A stretch of DNA of 64,000 bases, taken from Sphingomonas phyllosphaerae. Lineage in GTDB: Bacteria > Pseudomonadota > Alphaproteobacteria > Sphingomonadales > Sphingomonadaceae. How positions within the stretch are numbered: position 1 is the first letter of the stretch; each line of letters starts with the position of its first letter. The stretch is taken from positions 305,501-369,500 of the forward strand of contig JAQIJC010000001.1 of NCBI GenBank assembly GCA_036946405.1, written 5' to 3'. The notes below the pieces were generated by a model, which did not search any database, was not told where the DNA came from, and saw nothing but the letters and a program-made list of their open reading frames with translations. The position numbers and the translations under genes were made by a program. Positions 25,916-35,190 of the stretch are shown here, piece after piece.

Positions 25916-26485
25916 TCAAGCGTCCAGCTCAACATCCCAATAGAGCCAGTCGTGCCACGTCTCATGCAGATAATTCGGCGGAAAGCGACGTCCATGTTCC
26001 TGCAACTGCCAGCTCGTCGGGCGGATCGGCTCGATCGGCAGCGGCATCGCCGCCTGTTTCGGGGTCCGTCCGCCCTTCTTCAGGTTGCACGGCGCGCAGG
26101 CGGTAACGACGTTTTCCCATGTCGTCCGCCCGCCCTGCGCGCGCGGCACGACGTGATCGAACGTCAGGTCGCGAACGTGGCTGCCGCAATATTGGCAGGC
26201 GAAGGTATCGCGCAGGAACAGGTTGAAGCGCGTGAAGGCCGGAAATTGCGACGGCTTTACGAATTGCCGCAACGCGATCACCGACGGCAATTGCATCGTC
26301 AGATTGGGGCTGCGCACCTCGCGCTCGTAATGTGCGACGATGTCGACACGCTCGAGGAACACCGCCTTCACCGCGGTCTGCCACGGCCAGATGCTGAGCG
26401 GATAATAAGAAAGCGGCGTGTAATCGGCATTCAGCACCAAAGTCGGACAGGAGTCCGGGTGCCGCATCAGGTCGGGATGGAACAC
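25916..26485 (-). CDS. HNH endonuclease
   Basis: A 189-aa protein. The central HNH fold has a Cys-x2-Cys (CQYCGSH), the His of TFDHVVPRAQGG, the Asn of WENVVTACAPCN (with the second Cys-x2-Cys) and KKGGRTP. This small, freestanding HNH protein (N-terminus LVLNADYTPLSYYPLS) is widespread and chromosomal in alphaproteobacteria; its substrate is not known. It reads in the same direction as the EF-hand lipoprotein, with 16 bp between them. Confidence 0.9.
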   Translation of the reverse strand: MFHPDLMRHPDSCPTLVLNADYTPLSYYPLSIWPWQTAVKAVFLERVDIVAHYEREVRSPNLTMQLPSVIALRQFVKPSQFPAFTRFNLFLRDTFACQYCGSHVRDLTFDHVVPRAQGGRTTWENVVTACAPCNLKKGGRTPKQAAMPLPIEPIRPTSWQLQEHGRRFPPNYLHETWHDWLYWDVELDA

Positions 26486-27034
26486 GTCAGAACGTCCCCC
26501 TTACCTCAGCTTCGTCGTGCCGCGTGCTTTCGCGCCCCGGCGTGACGCCATGATGACAGCACGCGCGCGCCGCTTCAAGAGTCAGGCGGATAGAGGGCTT
26601 CGCGTTTCCCTTTCCCCTTCGTCACCCCGGACGAAGAAAGAGCCATCGCCCCTGCGGAGGCAGGGGCCCATGTCTGTAGAGTGTCGCGAAAGATCTGACA
26701 CAAAGACCAACGCGCCTGTGTCGAAATGCCCGACGCACGACACAGAAATAGGCCCCTGCCTCCGCAGGGGCGACGGATGTTCCCTTCCCGCAAGACCGCT
26801 GCGACGCCCCACCCGTCCCCCTCCGTCATTCCCCCCTTCCGTCATTCCCCCCTTCCGTCATCCCCGCGGAGGCGGGAATCCAGACGCGCAGGTCTTCGCA
26901 AGAGGCGAAACGGCAGAGGTTCTGGATTCCCGCCTTCGCGGGAATGACGAGGGGATCGCGGGAACGACCGAAGGGGGGAACGACGAAGAGGCCGCAGGCG
27001 TGACTACACTCCAAAGCTATGCCACCTGTCCCGC
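26486..27034. repeat. Intergenic region packed with palindromic and direct repeats
   Basis: No gene is seen in these 549 bp. They hold (a) a perfect 23-bp inverted pair, TCGCCCCTGCGGAGGCAGGG... at 26646-26668 and its complement at 26751-26773; (b) two exact tandem copies of CCGTCATTCCCCCCTT at 26823-26838 and 26839-26854; and (c) a mirrored element with arms CGTCATCCCCGCGGAGGCGG... at 26856-26884 and ...CGCGGGAATGACG at 26921-26949. Element (c) belongs to the same family as the repeat at 14512-14607. The region separates the divergent HNH and pepP genes, so promoters must be squeezed into its edges. Confidence 0.85.
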
Positions 27035-28834
27035 ATGACCATCCACGCCGACCGCCTCGCCGCGCTGCGCGCGCAGCTTTCCGCCGACCGCCTCGACGGC
27101 TTCATCGTCCCGCTGACCGACGAGCATATGAGCGAATATGTCGGCAGCTATGCGCAGCGCCTCGCCTGGCTGACCGGCTTCGCCGGCTCGGCGGGCTGCG
27201 CGGTGGTGCTGGCGGAGCGCGCCGCGATCTTCACCGACGGTCGCTACACGATCCAGGTCCGCGAACAGGTCGACGCCGCCGACTGGAACTATGTCGGCGT
27301 CCCCGAGAGCAGCGTCGCCGGGTGGCTCGCCGACCATGCCCCCGCCGGCGCGCGGATCGGCTACGACCCGTGGCTCCATCCGCGCGGCGCGCTCGACGAG
27401 TGGCGCGCCGCCCTCGCGATGAAGGACGTGACGCTGCTCGCGGTCGATACCAATCCGGTCGACGCGATCTGGCACGATCGCCCCGCCCCCTCGCCCGCAC
27501 CACTGATCGTCCAGCCGGAGGCACTGGCCGGCGTCTCTTCCGCGACGAAGCGCGCCGCCGTCGCCGACTGGCTGGGCGATGAGCGCGCCGACGCGTTCGT
27601 CGTCGCCGCGCTCGACTCGATCGCCTGGCTGTTCAACGTCCGCGGCAGCGACGTCGAGCACACGCCGGTCGCGCTCTCCTATGCGATCGTCCATGCCGAT
27701 GGGACCGCCGATCTGTTCGTCGCCCCCGACAAGATCGGTGCCGACGTGCGCGAGCATCTCGGCAACGCGGTGCGGCTCCACGATCGTGACGCCTTCGCCG
27801 GTGCCCTCTCCCACTTCGCGGGCAAGACGGTCGCGATCGATCCGGCGCTGACGGTCGCGGCGATCTTCGACGCGGTCGAGGCGGGCGGCGGCACGACGCT
27901 GGCGCGCCGCGACCCGACCGTCGTGCCGCGCGCGTGCAAGAACCCGGTCGAGATCGCCGGCCACCGCGCCGCCTCGCTGCGCGACGGTGCGGCGGTGACG
28001 CGCTTCCTGCGCTGGATCGCCGACGCCGGTCCGCGCGGCGGGCAGACCGAATTGTCGGCCGCCGCGCAATTGCTGCGCTTCCGCGAGCAAACCGGCGTGC
28101 TGCGCGACCTATCGTTCGATACGATCAGCGCCACCGGCCCGAACGGCGCGCTCCCGCACTATCGCGTGACCGAGGAATCGAACCGCGCGATCGAACCCGG
28201 CCAGCTCTATCTCATCGATTCCGGCGGCCAGTATGACGACGGCACCACCGACCTGACCCGCGTCGTACCGATCGGTGCGCCGACCCCGGAGATGCGCGAC
28301 CGCTACACGCGCGTGCTCAAGGGGCATATCGCGCTCGCCACCGCGGTCTTCCCGCACGGCACCACCGGCGCGCAACTCGACGCACTCGCGCGCGGTGCGC
28401 TGTGGCAGGCCGGGCTCGACTATGCGCACGGCACCGGCCACGGCGTCGGCAGCTTCCTGTCGGTCCACGAAGGCCCGGCGCGGATCGCCAAGCCGAGCTA
28501 TCCCGGCGCCGGCCCGTCCGAGCCGCTGCGCCCCGGCATGATCCTCTCCAACGAGCCCGGCTATTACAAGGCCGGCGCCTACGGCATCCGCATCGAGAAC
28601 CTGCTACTGGTCGTCCCGCGCGACGTCGCGGGTGGCGAGGCGGAGATGCTGGCGTTCGAAACGCTGACATTGGCACCGCTCGATCCCGATCTGATCGACA
28701 CGGGGCTATTATCGGCGTCGGAGCGGCACTGGGTCGACGAATACCATGCTATTTTGGCGCGCGACTTGTCCCCGCTGCTCGACGAAGCCGATCACAAGTG
28801 GCTCGAATCGCGCTGTTCACCGCTCCCGGCGTGA
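27035..28834 (+). CDS. pepP: Xaa-Pro aminopeptidase (M24 family)
   Basis: A 599-aa cytoplasmic metallopeptidase that cleaves N-terminal residues before proline. Two creatinase-like N-terminal domains are followed by the M24 pita-bread core. Metal ligands are visible in IDSGGQYDDGTTDLTR (two Asp), GTGHGVGSFLSVHEGP (His), LSNEPGYY (Glu) and GIRIENLLLV (Glu). The length and the C-terminal extension match the long eukaryote-like form common in alphaproteobacteria. The ATG at 27035 directly precedes the domain start. Confidence 0.93.
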   Translation: MTIHADRLAALRAQLSADRLDGFIVPLTDEHMSEYVGSYAQRLAWLTGFAGSAGCAVVLAERAAIFTDGRYTIQVREQVDAADWNYVGVPESSVAGWLADHAPAGARIGYDPWLHPRGALDEWRAALAMKDVTLLAVDTNPVDAIWHDRPAPSPAPLIVQPEALAGVSSATKRAAVADWLGDERADAFVVAALDSIAWLFNVRGSDVEHTPVALSYAIVHADGTADLFVAPDKIGADVREHLGNAVRLHDRDAFAGALSHFAGKTVAIDPALTVAAIFDAVEAGGGTTLARRDPTVVPRACKNPVEIAGHRAASLRDGAAVTRFLRWIADAGPRGGQTELSAAAQLLRFREQTGVLRDLSFDTISATGPNGALPHYRVTEESNRAIEPGQLYLIDSGGQYDDGTTDLTRVVPIGAPTPEMRDRYTRVLKGHIALATAVFPHGTTGAQLDALARGALWQAGLDYAHGTGHGVGSFLSVHEGPARIAKPSYPGAGPSEPLRPGMILSNEPGYYKAGAYGIRIENLLLVVPRDVAGGEAEMLAFETLTLAPLDPDLIDTGLLSASERHWVDEYHAILARDLSPLLDEADHKWLESRCSPLPA

Positions 28835-28844
28835 CCCGACGCGC

Positions 28845-28979
28845 TCAGGAGCGTTCCTTTTGCCCGCCATTGGCGTCCGGCAGCGGCGCGGCCTGCTCCC
28901 GCGCCTGCGCCTTGCGCCGCCGCAGGTTGGCCCTGAGTTGCGCGGCGAGCCGCGCGGCACGTTCGTCCTGATCGCTCAT
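28845..28979 (-). CDS. Small Arg/Ala-rich conserved protein (44 aa)
   Basis: A 44-codon ORF reading MSDQDERAARLAAQLRANLR, then an RRRKAQAREQ helix and a short polar tail. Tiny proteins with the pattern RAARLAAQLRANLxRRK are typical of sphingomonads, where they have no assigned function. It reads towards the 3' end of pepP. Its start lies 88 bp from the tRNA gene, so the short spacer between them must serve as promoter for both directions. Confidence 0.7.
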   Translation of the reverse strand: MSDQDERAARLAAQLRANLRRRKAQAREQAAPLPDANGGQKERS

Positions 28980-29010
28980 CGGAAATATCCGCTAACGGCA
29001 CCGAACGACC

Positions 29011-29039
29011 TTGACAACGCCGCCCGTCTCGGCTCTTAG
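29011..29039 (+). promoter_or_regulatory. Probable promoter of tRNA-Thr
   Basis: A consensus -35 box TTGACA at 29011-29016 is followed after 17 bp by TCTTAG at 29034-29039, a weak -10 box. This would start transcription about 20 bp before the mature tRNA. The -35 is perfect; the -10 matches only partly. Confidence 0.5.
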
Positions 29040-29067
29040 GCCCGCTCCCGCGGACGACGTGGGAAGT

Positions 29068-29142
<75 letters not shown>

Positions 29143-29160
29143 TTTTTCAATAAGTTAGCT

Positions 29161-29177
29161 ATACCCCGAAGGGGTAT
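29161..29177. terminator. Short perfect hairpin after tRNA-Thr
   Basis: ATACCCCGAAGGGGTAT is a perfect 7-bp stem with a GAA loop, 19 bp after the tRNA. A T-run lies upstream of it, next to the tRNA end, rather than after it. It may stop transcription or be a processing signal. Confidence 0.4.
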
Positions 29178-29810
29178 GGGTGTCGCTTGGCAAGCGCCTG
29201 GCAAGCGTCAGCAAAAAATGCGGGCTCGGCTCGAACGCGATGGATCGACGGTGGGATGCGACGGATCGAAAGTCGTTGATCGCGTGCCGCGCGACTCGAG
29301 ACTGACGCGCCCGCGATCTAGGCGCTTGCCAGATTGCGATCGTGGGCCTTGGCGTAACGCCTTTGCGAAGTGCGCAGCGGATGAACGAGCCTCTTCGATC
29401 GACCTCAGGGTTTGCGCCGCCTGCCCTCACTGGCAACGACATGTGCGCGTCCTGGGTGCTGCTCAGCATCTCTACCGCATCGGCTTCAAGCAGCTGCCTC
29501 TCAACTGCGACAAGACCATGTCCGCCGCAGCGAGCGATTGCGCCTGGCTCAGGTGAACGCATGGTTTGAAGGCGCTAAAACGCGGTCGCCCGTCCATCTA
29601 GAACGGCGTTCGCCCTTGACAATGTCCCATGCGAAGGACCGCTCGGACCTCGCCCTTCTTAGCCTGCTCGTCGCCTGCAGTGAGGCCGCGTCAGCCTGCG
29701 AATGCCGCTTCCCCTACGGCTTTGCGCTTTGACGCGTTCCACGCCGTCTGTCGCTTGGAAGGTTTAGCGCGGTTGATCTACCAGGCACCACTCCCGATCG
29801 TCATCGTCAT
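29178..29810. other. Gene-poor stretch after tRNA-Thr
   Basis: I find no convincing gene here. Open frames exist on both strands but lack protein-like sequence and ribosome sites. A short direct repeat TGGCAAGCG occurs twice near 29190-29210. No integrase fragment and no second copy of the tRNA 3' end was noticed by eye. Confidence 0.5.
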
Positions 29811-32150
29811 TCATTGTGCCCGCTTCGCGTCATTCATCGAGAACGGTGCCGCATCGCGCCGCGCGCCCCACGCCTTGTTCGGCGTCGGCCCCATGACGAA
29901 GCGGAGCGTGCCGCCGGCCTGCAGCACCTCGCGCGACAGCCAGGGCCGGTCGTGCGACACGCCATTTAGCGTCGCCGACTGGATGTAGACGTTGTCGCGG
30001 CTGTTGTTCTGCGCCTTGATCGTCAGCAGCTTGCCGCCCGGCATCGTCACGCGGACGGAGCGGAACAGCGGGCTGCCGATCGCATATTGCCCGACCGTCG
30101 GTGTCACCGGGTAGAAGCCGAGCGCCGAAAAGACGTACCACGCCGAGGTCTGGCCATTGTCTTCGTCGCCCGGATAGCCGTCCGGCGCGGCGGAATAGAG
30201 TTTGCGCATCACCTCGCGCGCGTGGAACTGCGCCTTCCACGGCGCTCCGGCCCAGTCGTACAGATAGATCATATGCTGGATCGGCTGGTTGCCGTGCGCA
30301 TATTGGCCCATGTCGACGATCTGCATCTCGCGGATCTCGTGGATGACTTGCCCGTAATAGCTGTCGTCGAAAATCGGTGGGGTCGAGAAGACCGAGTCCA
30401 GCCGCGCGACGAACTTGTCGCGTCCGCCCATCAGGTCGATCAGTCCCGCCACGTCCTGCATCACCGACCAGCTGTAATGGACCGAATTCCCTTCGGTGAA
30501 GGCGTCGCCCCATTTGTACGGATTGAACGGGGTCGACCACGATCCGTCGCGGTTGCGCCCGCGCATCCATCCGCTCTGCGGGTCGAACAGTTTGCGGTAA
30601 TTCTGCGCCTGCGCCGCATATTTGCGTGCGTCATCGTTCTTGCCGAGCGCCGCGGCGAGCCGCGACAGCGAGAAATCGGCGGTGGCATATTCGAGTGTTC
30701 GCGCCGCATTCTCGTTGATGCCGACGTCATAGGGGACGTAGCCAAGCTGGTTGTACAGCTCGACGCCCTCACGCCCGACGGCAGTCAGAACCTTGCCCTT
30801 GGCGTCGCGCGGACGGCCCTGCGATGTCGTCGCGTTCTTGACCATCGCTTCGTACAGCGTGTTGGCGTCGAAGCCGCGCACGCCGTTCAGATAGGCGTCG
30901 GCGATCAGGTTGGCCGAGTTCGAGCCGATCATCACGCTGCGATGTCCGGGGCTCGCCCATTCCGGGAGCCAGCCCGATTCCCTGTAGGTGTTGACGAGCC
31001 CCTGCATGATCTCGCCGTCCCGCTCCGGATACATCAGCGCGAAGAACGGGAAGACCGCGCGCCACGTGTCCCAGAAGCCGTTGTCGGTATAGAGCGGCCC
31101 GGAATGGACCTGCCCGTCATAGGGGCTGTAATGAACCTGCTGCCCGCGCGCGTCGATCTCGTGAAACTGGCGCGGGAACTGGAGCATCCGCCAGAAGGCC
31201 GAATAGAAGGTGCGGCGATTGTCGAGGTCGGGATCGTCAATCTGGATCCGGTCGAGCTCGCGCGTCCATGCCGCCCTCGCCTTCGCCTGGGTCGCGGCGA
31301 AATCGTCGCGGCCGACTTCGCGGTCGAGGTTGCGCTGCGCCTGCTCGGCGCTGATGAACGACGAAGCGACGCGCACCGCCACCTGTTCGCCCGCGCGCGT
31401 CGCGAAGCTCACCACCGCGCCGACGTGATCGCCCTCGGCGCGACGCCCGTTCGTGACCGTACCGGCACCGTCGAAGGTGCGCGTGACCGTGAAGTCATGG
31501 TCGAACTCGGCAACGAACCAGTTGCGGAAGTTGGCGGGCACGCCGCCGTGATTGTTGCGGACGTAGCCGGTGATCCGCCGCTTGCCGGCATCGATCGACA
31601 CCATCGACCCGCCGGCATAGCCGTCGAGCAGCACGTGCGCCTGATCGGTCTTCGGAAAGGTGAAGCGGAAGCTGGCGGCACGCTCGGTGGGTGCGACCTC
31701 GGCGGTGACGTCATAGTCGGCGAGATAGACCTTGTAGCCATAAGCAGTGCTGACCTCCGCCTTGTGGCTGAACCACGATGCGCGGTCGGCTTCCTTGACC
31801 TTCAATGCGCCCGTCATCGGCAGCAGCGCGAAGGCGGCGTAGTCGTTCATCCATGGGCTGGGCTGATGTGTCTGCTTTATGCCGTTCAGCTTGTGCGCGC
31901 TGTAGGTATAGGCCCAGCCGTCGCCCATCTTGCCGGTGACGGGGGTCCAGGCGTTCATGCCCCACGGTAGCGCAATCGCCGGATAGGTGTTGCCGAAGGA
32001 CAAATCATAGCTGGAATCGGTGCCCATCAGCGGATTGACTAGATCGATCGTCGCGACAAACGTGTCCTGCGCTACGGTCATCGCTGGTGTGGCGATCATC
32101 GTCCCCGCGCACAGCACCGCTATCCTTTTACGAGTCAGCTTCCTGTTCAA
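29811..32150 (-). CDS. GH92 alpha-mannosidase
   Basis: A 779-aa secreted enzyme. A signal peptide (RIAVLCAGTMIATPAMTVAQ) is followed by the GH92 N-terminal beta domain (VNPLMGTDSSYDLSFGNTYP, PWGMNAWTP, QPSPWMNDY) and the (alpha/alpha)6 catalytic domain (VFPFFALMYPERDGEI; GDEDNGQTSAWYVFSALGFY). GH92 enzymes are calcium-dependent exo-alpha-mannosidases that trim yeast or N-glycan mannans. The TTG at 32150 is preferred because GAGAGGACAATCT precedes it and the signal peptide starts there; an extended frame upstream looks non-coding. It is the last gene of the mannan locus on this strand, separated from the mannanases by an IS30 remnant. Confidence 0.88.
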   Translation of the reverse strand: MNRKLTRKRIAVLCAGTMIATPAMTVAQDTFVATIDLVNPLMGTDSSYDLSFGNTYPAIALPWGMNAWTPVTGKMGDGWAYTYSAHKLNGIKQTHQPSPWMNDYAAFALLPMTGALKVKEADRASWFSHKAEVSTAYGYKVYLADYDVTAEVAPTERAASFRFTFPKTDQAHVLLDGYAGGSMVSIDAGKRRITGYVRNNHGGVPANFRNWFVAEFDHDFTVTRTFDGAGTVTNGRRAEGDHVGAVVSFATRAGEQVAVRVASSFISAEQAQRNLDREVGRDDFAATQAKARAAWTRELDRIQIDDPDLDNRRTFYSAFWRMLQFPRQFHEIDARGQQVHYSPYDGQVHSGPLYTDNGFWDTWRAVFPFFALMYPERDGEIMQGLVNTYRESGWLPEWASPGHRSVMIGSNSANLIADAYLNGVRGFDANTLYEAMVKNATTSQGRPRDAKGKVLTAVGREGVELYNQLGYVPYDVGINENAARTLEYATADFSLSRLAAALGKNDDARKYAAQAQNYRKLFDPQSGWMRGRNRDGSWSTPFNPYKWGDAFTEGNSVHYSWSVMQDVAGLIDLMGGRDKFVARLDSVFSTPPIFDDSYYGQVIHEIREMQIVDMGQYAHGNQPIQHMIYLYDWAGAPWKAQFHAREVMRKLYSAAPDGYPGDEDNGQTSAWYVFSALGFYPVTPTVGQYAIGSPLFRSVRVTMPGGKLLTIKAQNNSRDNVYIQSATLNGVSHDRPWLSREVLQAGGTLRFVMGPTPNKAWGARRDAAPFSMNDAKRAQ

Positions 32151-32379
32151 AGATTGTCCTCTCAGTATAGCAGCTGCGTCCCGGTGATGCCCGGTTCCAT
32201 GAGCGTCAGTAGTATGACGGAGCCGACGTCGGCGAACCACATCGGCCCGGAGGTGAAGCGGTAATTTCCGCTCCCGTCATCGTTCGACGGGCCTGCGAAG
32301 CGAGACATACCACGGGGAAGCACGGAGGTGCGAAGGCACTAGTCAAGCGGCAATGAAGCCGTGTTCGTCATAACAGCAG

Positions 32380-32790
32380 GCCAAGGCGGCCCCTATCAGC
32401 CGCGCTATCGTAGCGACGTCGGCGCTTTTGCCTGCCGTTCGGCAGCAGGCGTGCCAGCTTGGCCGCTTGCCCGTCGGGTCCGTACACAAACTGTTAGATC
32501 GTCTCATGGCTCACCCGCAGCGGACCTGCAGTGCGGTGCCGAAGGTAGCCAGCGATCTGCTCGGGCGACCATGCACGTTCCAGCCGAACGACGACGTGCC
32601 TGGCGAGCTCGGGATATCGGCTGATCTTGGCACCTCTCAGCCGACGACCGGCGGCCATTGGATGCGCTGTCACCGGAAAGTAGCCGCCAAACATCGGTTC
32701 CTCGTCGAGCCGATAATTGCGTGTCAGCTCGCGGTAGATCGTCGGACGCACCCGCTGCCCGAGGTTTCCGGCTCAATCTAGAAACCCCGT
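32380..32790 (-). pseudogene. IS30-family transposase remnant
   Basis: The minus strand encodes a piece of an IS30 transposase: LGQRVRPTIYREL, then AAGRRLRGAKISRYPELARH, then WSPEQIAGYLRHR and VSHETI. A TAA stands where the conserved Tyr of HETIYRFVYG should be, and the frame continues after it (QFVYGPDGQAAKLARLLPN). The DDE catalytic domain and the N-terminal HTH are missing, and no terminal inverted repeats were recognised. The element is dead and old. It separates the GH92 gene from the two mannanase genes. Confidence 0.75.
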
Positions 32791-32839
32791 CGGGAATGCC
32801 CCTACCAATTCGGATCGGCAAACACGTGCTTAAAGTGGT

Positions 32840-34171
32840 TCAACTCCGCATGACCGTCGCCGCGTGTCGGGCGACTATCCGAGCGGTCGTGTCACCGTTG
32901 AAGATGCCGTACCAGCCCTGCGGCTCGTGCGGGGGATCGCCCATGTACTGGAGGTCCCCGGGCTGAAAGCGGAAGTCGGCGTGTTGCGCCCGTGCCTCGC
33001 CGTTCCACGCCCAAAAATTCGTGCCGGCGATCGGGCCGCCGCGCGCCATGTCGCGCTCGACCGCGGCATAGATCAGCCGGTAGAAGCGATCCTTGTACCG
33101 CGTCGACACTGCGGGATCGTTGCTGCCACCATCGCGGGGATAGCCGAATTCCTCAATTACTAGCGGCTTGTCCAAACGTCGCGCGAACGCGATATGTTGG
33201 TCGATGTATTCCTGACTAAGCGTCTCACCGCGAGCGTAGGTGCCAGCCAGATCGGCTTGTCGCACCCAATCCCAGTTGTTCGGCCAAATATGCGCGGTGA
33301 GATAGTCAATCTCGGGGACCGCATGCTCCGCAAACACGATCTCGGGCTGTTCCAGCGCGCCCTTCAGCCCCTCCGATCCCGTCGAGACGAGGTGATGGCG
33401 GTCGATCGACTTGATGAGCCGCGCGGTCTTCCCCACCCAGCCGTAGAATTGCGGCAGCACCGCATGCGCCATGTCGCCCGCCGGTCGCGGTTCGTTGGCC
33501 AGCTGCCACGCCATGATCGTCGGATCGTCGGCATAGGCGGTGCCGGTCGCGGCATTGACGCGCGTCACCAGCCGGCGCACCCAATCGTGGTACAACGCGA
33601 CTGCGCGGTCGTCGCCGTAGAACTGCGCGGTGGCGTTGGCATAAGCCGGCCATGGATGCGCGGGGTCGTTCGCGTCGATGTAGCGGCCGCCGTTGACGTA
33701 GGACAGATACGTCATCATGCCGCCGGACCATTCCCAGAAATTAGTCAGGTACAGCACCGCGCGCATGTCGCGCTTCGCCATTTCGGCGAGAGCAAAGTCC
33801 AGCCCGCCGAGCAGCGTCTCGTTGACGGTCGTTTTAGTGCGAAAGCCGGGCTTGATCGCATTGCGCAGCGGCCCCTCCTCCGCCGAGGCGAGGATGCGCA
33901 GGTTGGTGACGCCCATCGCCGTCAGCGCGTCCAACTCGCGGATCAGCCGCGCGCGATTGCCGTAGGCGGCGTCGGCGCCGAGATAGGCCGCATACCACAT
34001 GTTCGCGCCGACGAAGCGATAGCGCCGGTCCCCGGTCATCAGCCGCAGTCCGTCGCGTCGCACGAAATCGCGCCGCGTGCCGCCGTCTCCGCGCGTCGAC
34101 GGTACCGTCGCGCAGCCGGCCAGCAGTGCGGCCGAACCCAGCAGGGCGCGGCGATCGATCGGCATGGTCAT
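32840..34171 (-). CDS. GH5-type endo-beta-1,4-mannanase
   Basis: A 443-aa exported protein. The N-terminus has paired arginine-type features and a lipobox (RRALLGSAALLAGC). A TIM-barrel glycosidase follows. The general acid/base Glu is in QLANEPRP (near residue 227), the nucleophile Glu in VIEEFGYPRDGG (near 338), and NFWEWSGG and FWAWNGEA are aromatic subsite motifs. The pattern fits GH5 mannanases (subfamily 7 type), which cut beta-mannan backbones. The stop region carries no terminator. Its ATG overlaps the stop of the GH26 gene (ATGA), so the two mannanases are translationally coupled. Confidence 0.85.
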   Translation of the reverse strand: MTMPIDRRALLGSAALLAGCATVPSTRGDGGTRRDFVRRDGLRLMTGDRRYRFVGANMWYAAYLGADAAYGNRARLIRELDALTAMGVTNLRILASAEEGPLRNAIKPGFRTKTTVNETLLGGLDFALAEMAKRDMRAVLYLTNFWEWSGGMMTYLSYVNGGRYIDANDPAHPWPAYANATAQFYGDDRAVALYHDWVRRLVTRVNAATGTAYADDPTIMAWQLANEPRPAGDMAHAVLPQFYGWVGKTARLIKSIDRHHLVSTGSEGLKGALEQPEIVFAEHAVPEIDYLTAHIWPNNWDWVRQADLAGTYARGETLSQEYIDQHIAFARRLDKPLVIEEFGYPRDGGSNDPAVSTRYKDRFYRLIYAAVERDMARGGPIAGTNFWAWNGEARAQHADFRFQPGDLQYMGDPPHEPQGWYGIFNGDTTARIVARHAATVMRS

Positions 34172-35190
34172 GGTCTTCCCCTGCGACGCGCGACAACCTC
34201 GTCCAGCGTCAGATATCGTTCGGCGTCATAGGCGGCGCGGAGTTCCGCGACGCCGTTCTGGTCCGCCCCGGTCAGCCAGCGCGTGTGCCACGTCATGAAC
34301 CACAGCCAGTCGGCGGCGGGCCCGAGCGTGGCCGGATCGGGGATCGGGCCGTTTTCGTGCAGGCAGATCGGCACGTCGTCCCCGACGATCCGCTTCACCG
34401 CCGCGAACATCGGCGCAAGATTGCCATGATCGGCGGCGTAGAGGTCGGCCCCCGCGATATCGACCATCGATCGCCCGGGATAGTAACGCGCGTCGACGTT
34501 CTGACCCGCCCAGCCCAGCACCCAGATGAGATTGTCGAGCCGGTGGAGCGTGGCATAGCGATCGTACATCGTCGCCCACAGCCGCCGGAACGCGTTCGGT
34601 CCGTGCTTTCCCCACCAGAACCAGTCGCCGCTGAATTCGTGAAATGGGCGCCACAGGACGGGAACACCGCGATCCCGCAACCAGCTAAGCTCGCTGGCGA
34701 CGGCATCCATCTGCTCGATCAGCAACCGGTGTTGCGCCGTGCCGCTACGAAGCGCGCGCTCAACGTCGAAATTGTGTTTCGAATTATCGTAGCCGGTGCC
34801 GACATCGGGGGCCCCCCAATGCCAACACAAAGTGACGAGCCCGCCACGCAGGTGCCAGGCCAGCGCGCGCTCACGCACGCCACTCCAGTCGGCGGGGTGT
34901 ATGTAGTCCAGCCCGAGCAGCGCCGGCAGCTGCCCGGTGGTCCGCTCGATATAGTCGAGCTCGTCACGCGGCGTCCCCGGATTCTCCTGCTGCCCGGTCA
35001 GCGTCCGCCGCCCGTAGAGTGACCATAGCCACGCATAGAGCGCCTGCGCGGTCGCGCTGGCCGCCGGGTTTGAAAGACGGCGCCCAGCGCGCGCGGCGGC
35101 TAAGCCTTGCGGCACGAGCGCACATGCCGCGGTGACGCCCAGCGCGGCCCTTCGCGAGAGGGTAGGTGCGGTGCCCGTCATATCGCTCAT
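34168..35190 (-). CDS. GH26 endo-beta-mannanase
   Basis: A 340-aa exported enzyme. The signal sequence has RRAALGVTAACALVPQGLAA. The GH26 fold shows YGRRTLTGQQE, LLGLDYIHPADW, the catalytic acid/base Glu in WRPFHEFSGDWFWWG (near residue 178) and the nucleophile Glu in ICLHENGPIPDP (near 276). GH26 enzymes hydrolyse beta-1,4-mannans. It heads the GH26-GH5(-GH92) unit. The 454-bp gap to the divergent ROK regulator gene holds an AT-rich palindrome and a TTGACAT box reading towards this gene. Confidence 0.88.
   Translation of the reverse strand: MSDMTGTAPTLSRRAALGVTAACALVPQGLAAARAGRRLSNPAASATAQALYAWLWSLYGRRTLTGQQENPGTPRDELDYIERTTGQLPALLGLDYIHPADWSGVRERALAWHLRGGLVTLCWHWGAPDVGTGYDNSKHNFDVERALRSGTAQHRLLIEQMDAVASELSWLRDRGVPVLWRPFHEFSGDWFWWGKHGPNAFRRLWATMYDRYATLHRLDNLIWVLGWAGQNVDARYYPGRSMVDIAGADLYAADHGNLAPMFAAVKRIVGDDVPICLHENGPIPDPATLGPAADWLWFMTWHTRWLTGADQNGVAELRAAYDAERYLTLDEVVARRRGRP

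Noticed and set aside
26823..26854. Two tandem 16-bp units as a possible CRISPR array
   Set aside because: Units are directly adjacent with no spacers and only two copies; simple tandem repeat.
29155..29562. Minus-strand frame next to tRNA-Thr as a possible integrase fragment
   Set aside because: No tyrosine-recombinase motif (R..HxxR..Y) and no similarity that I can recognise.
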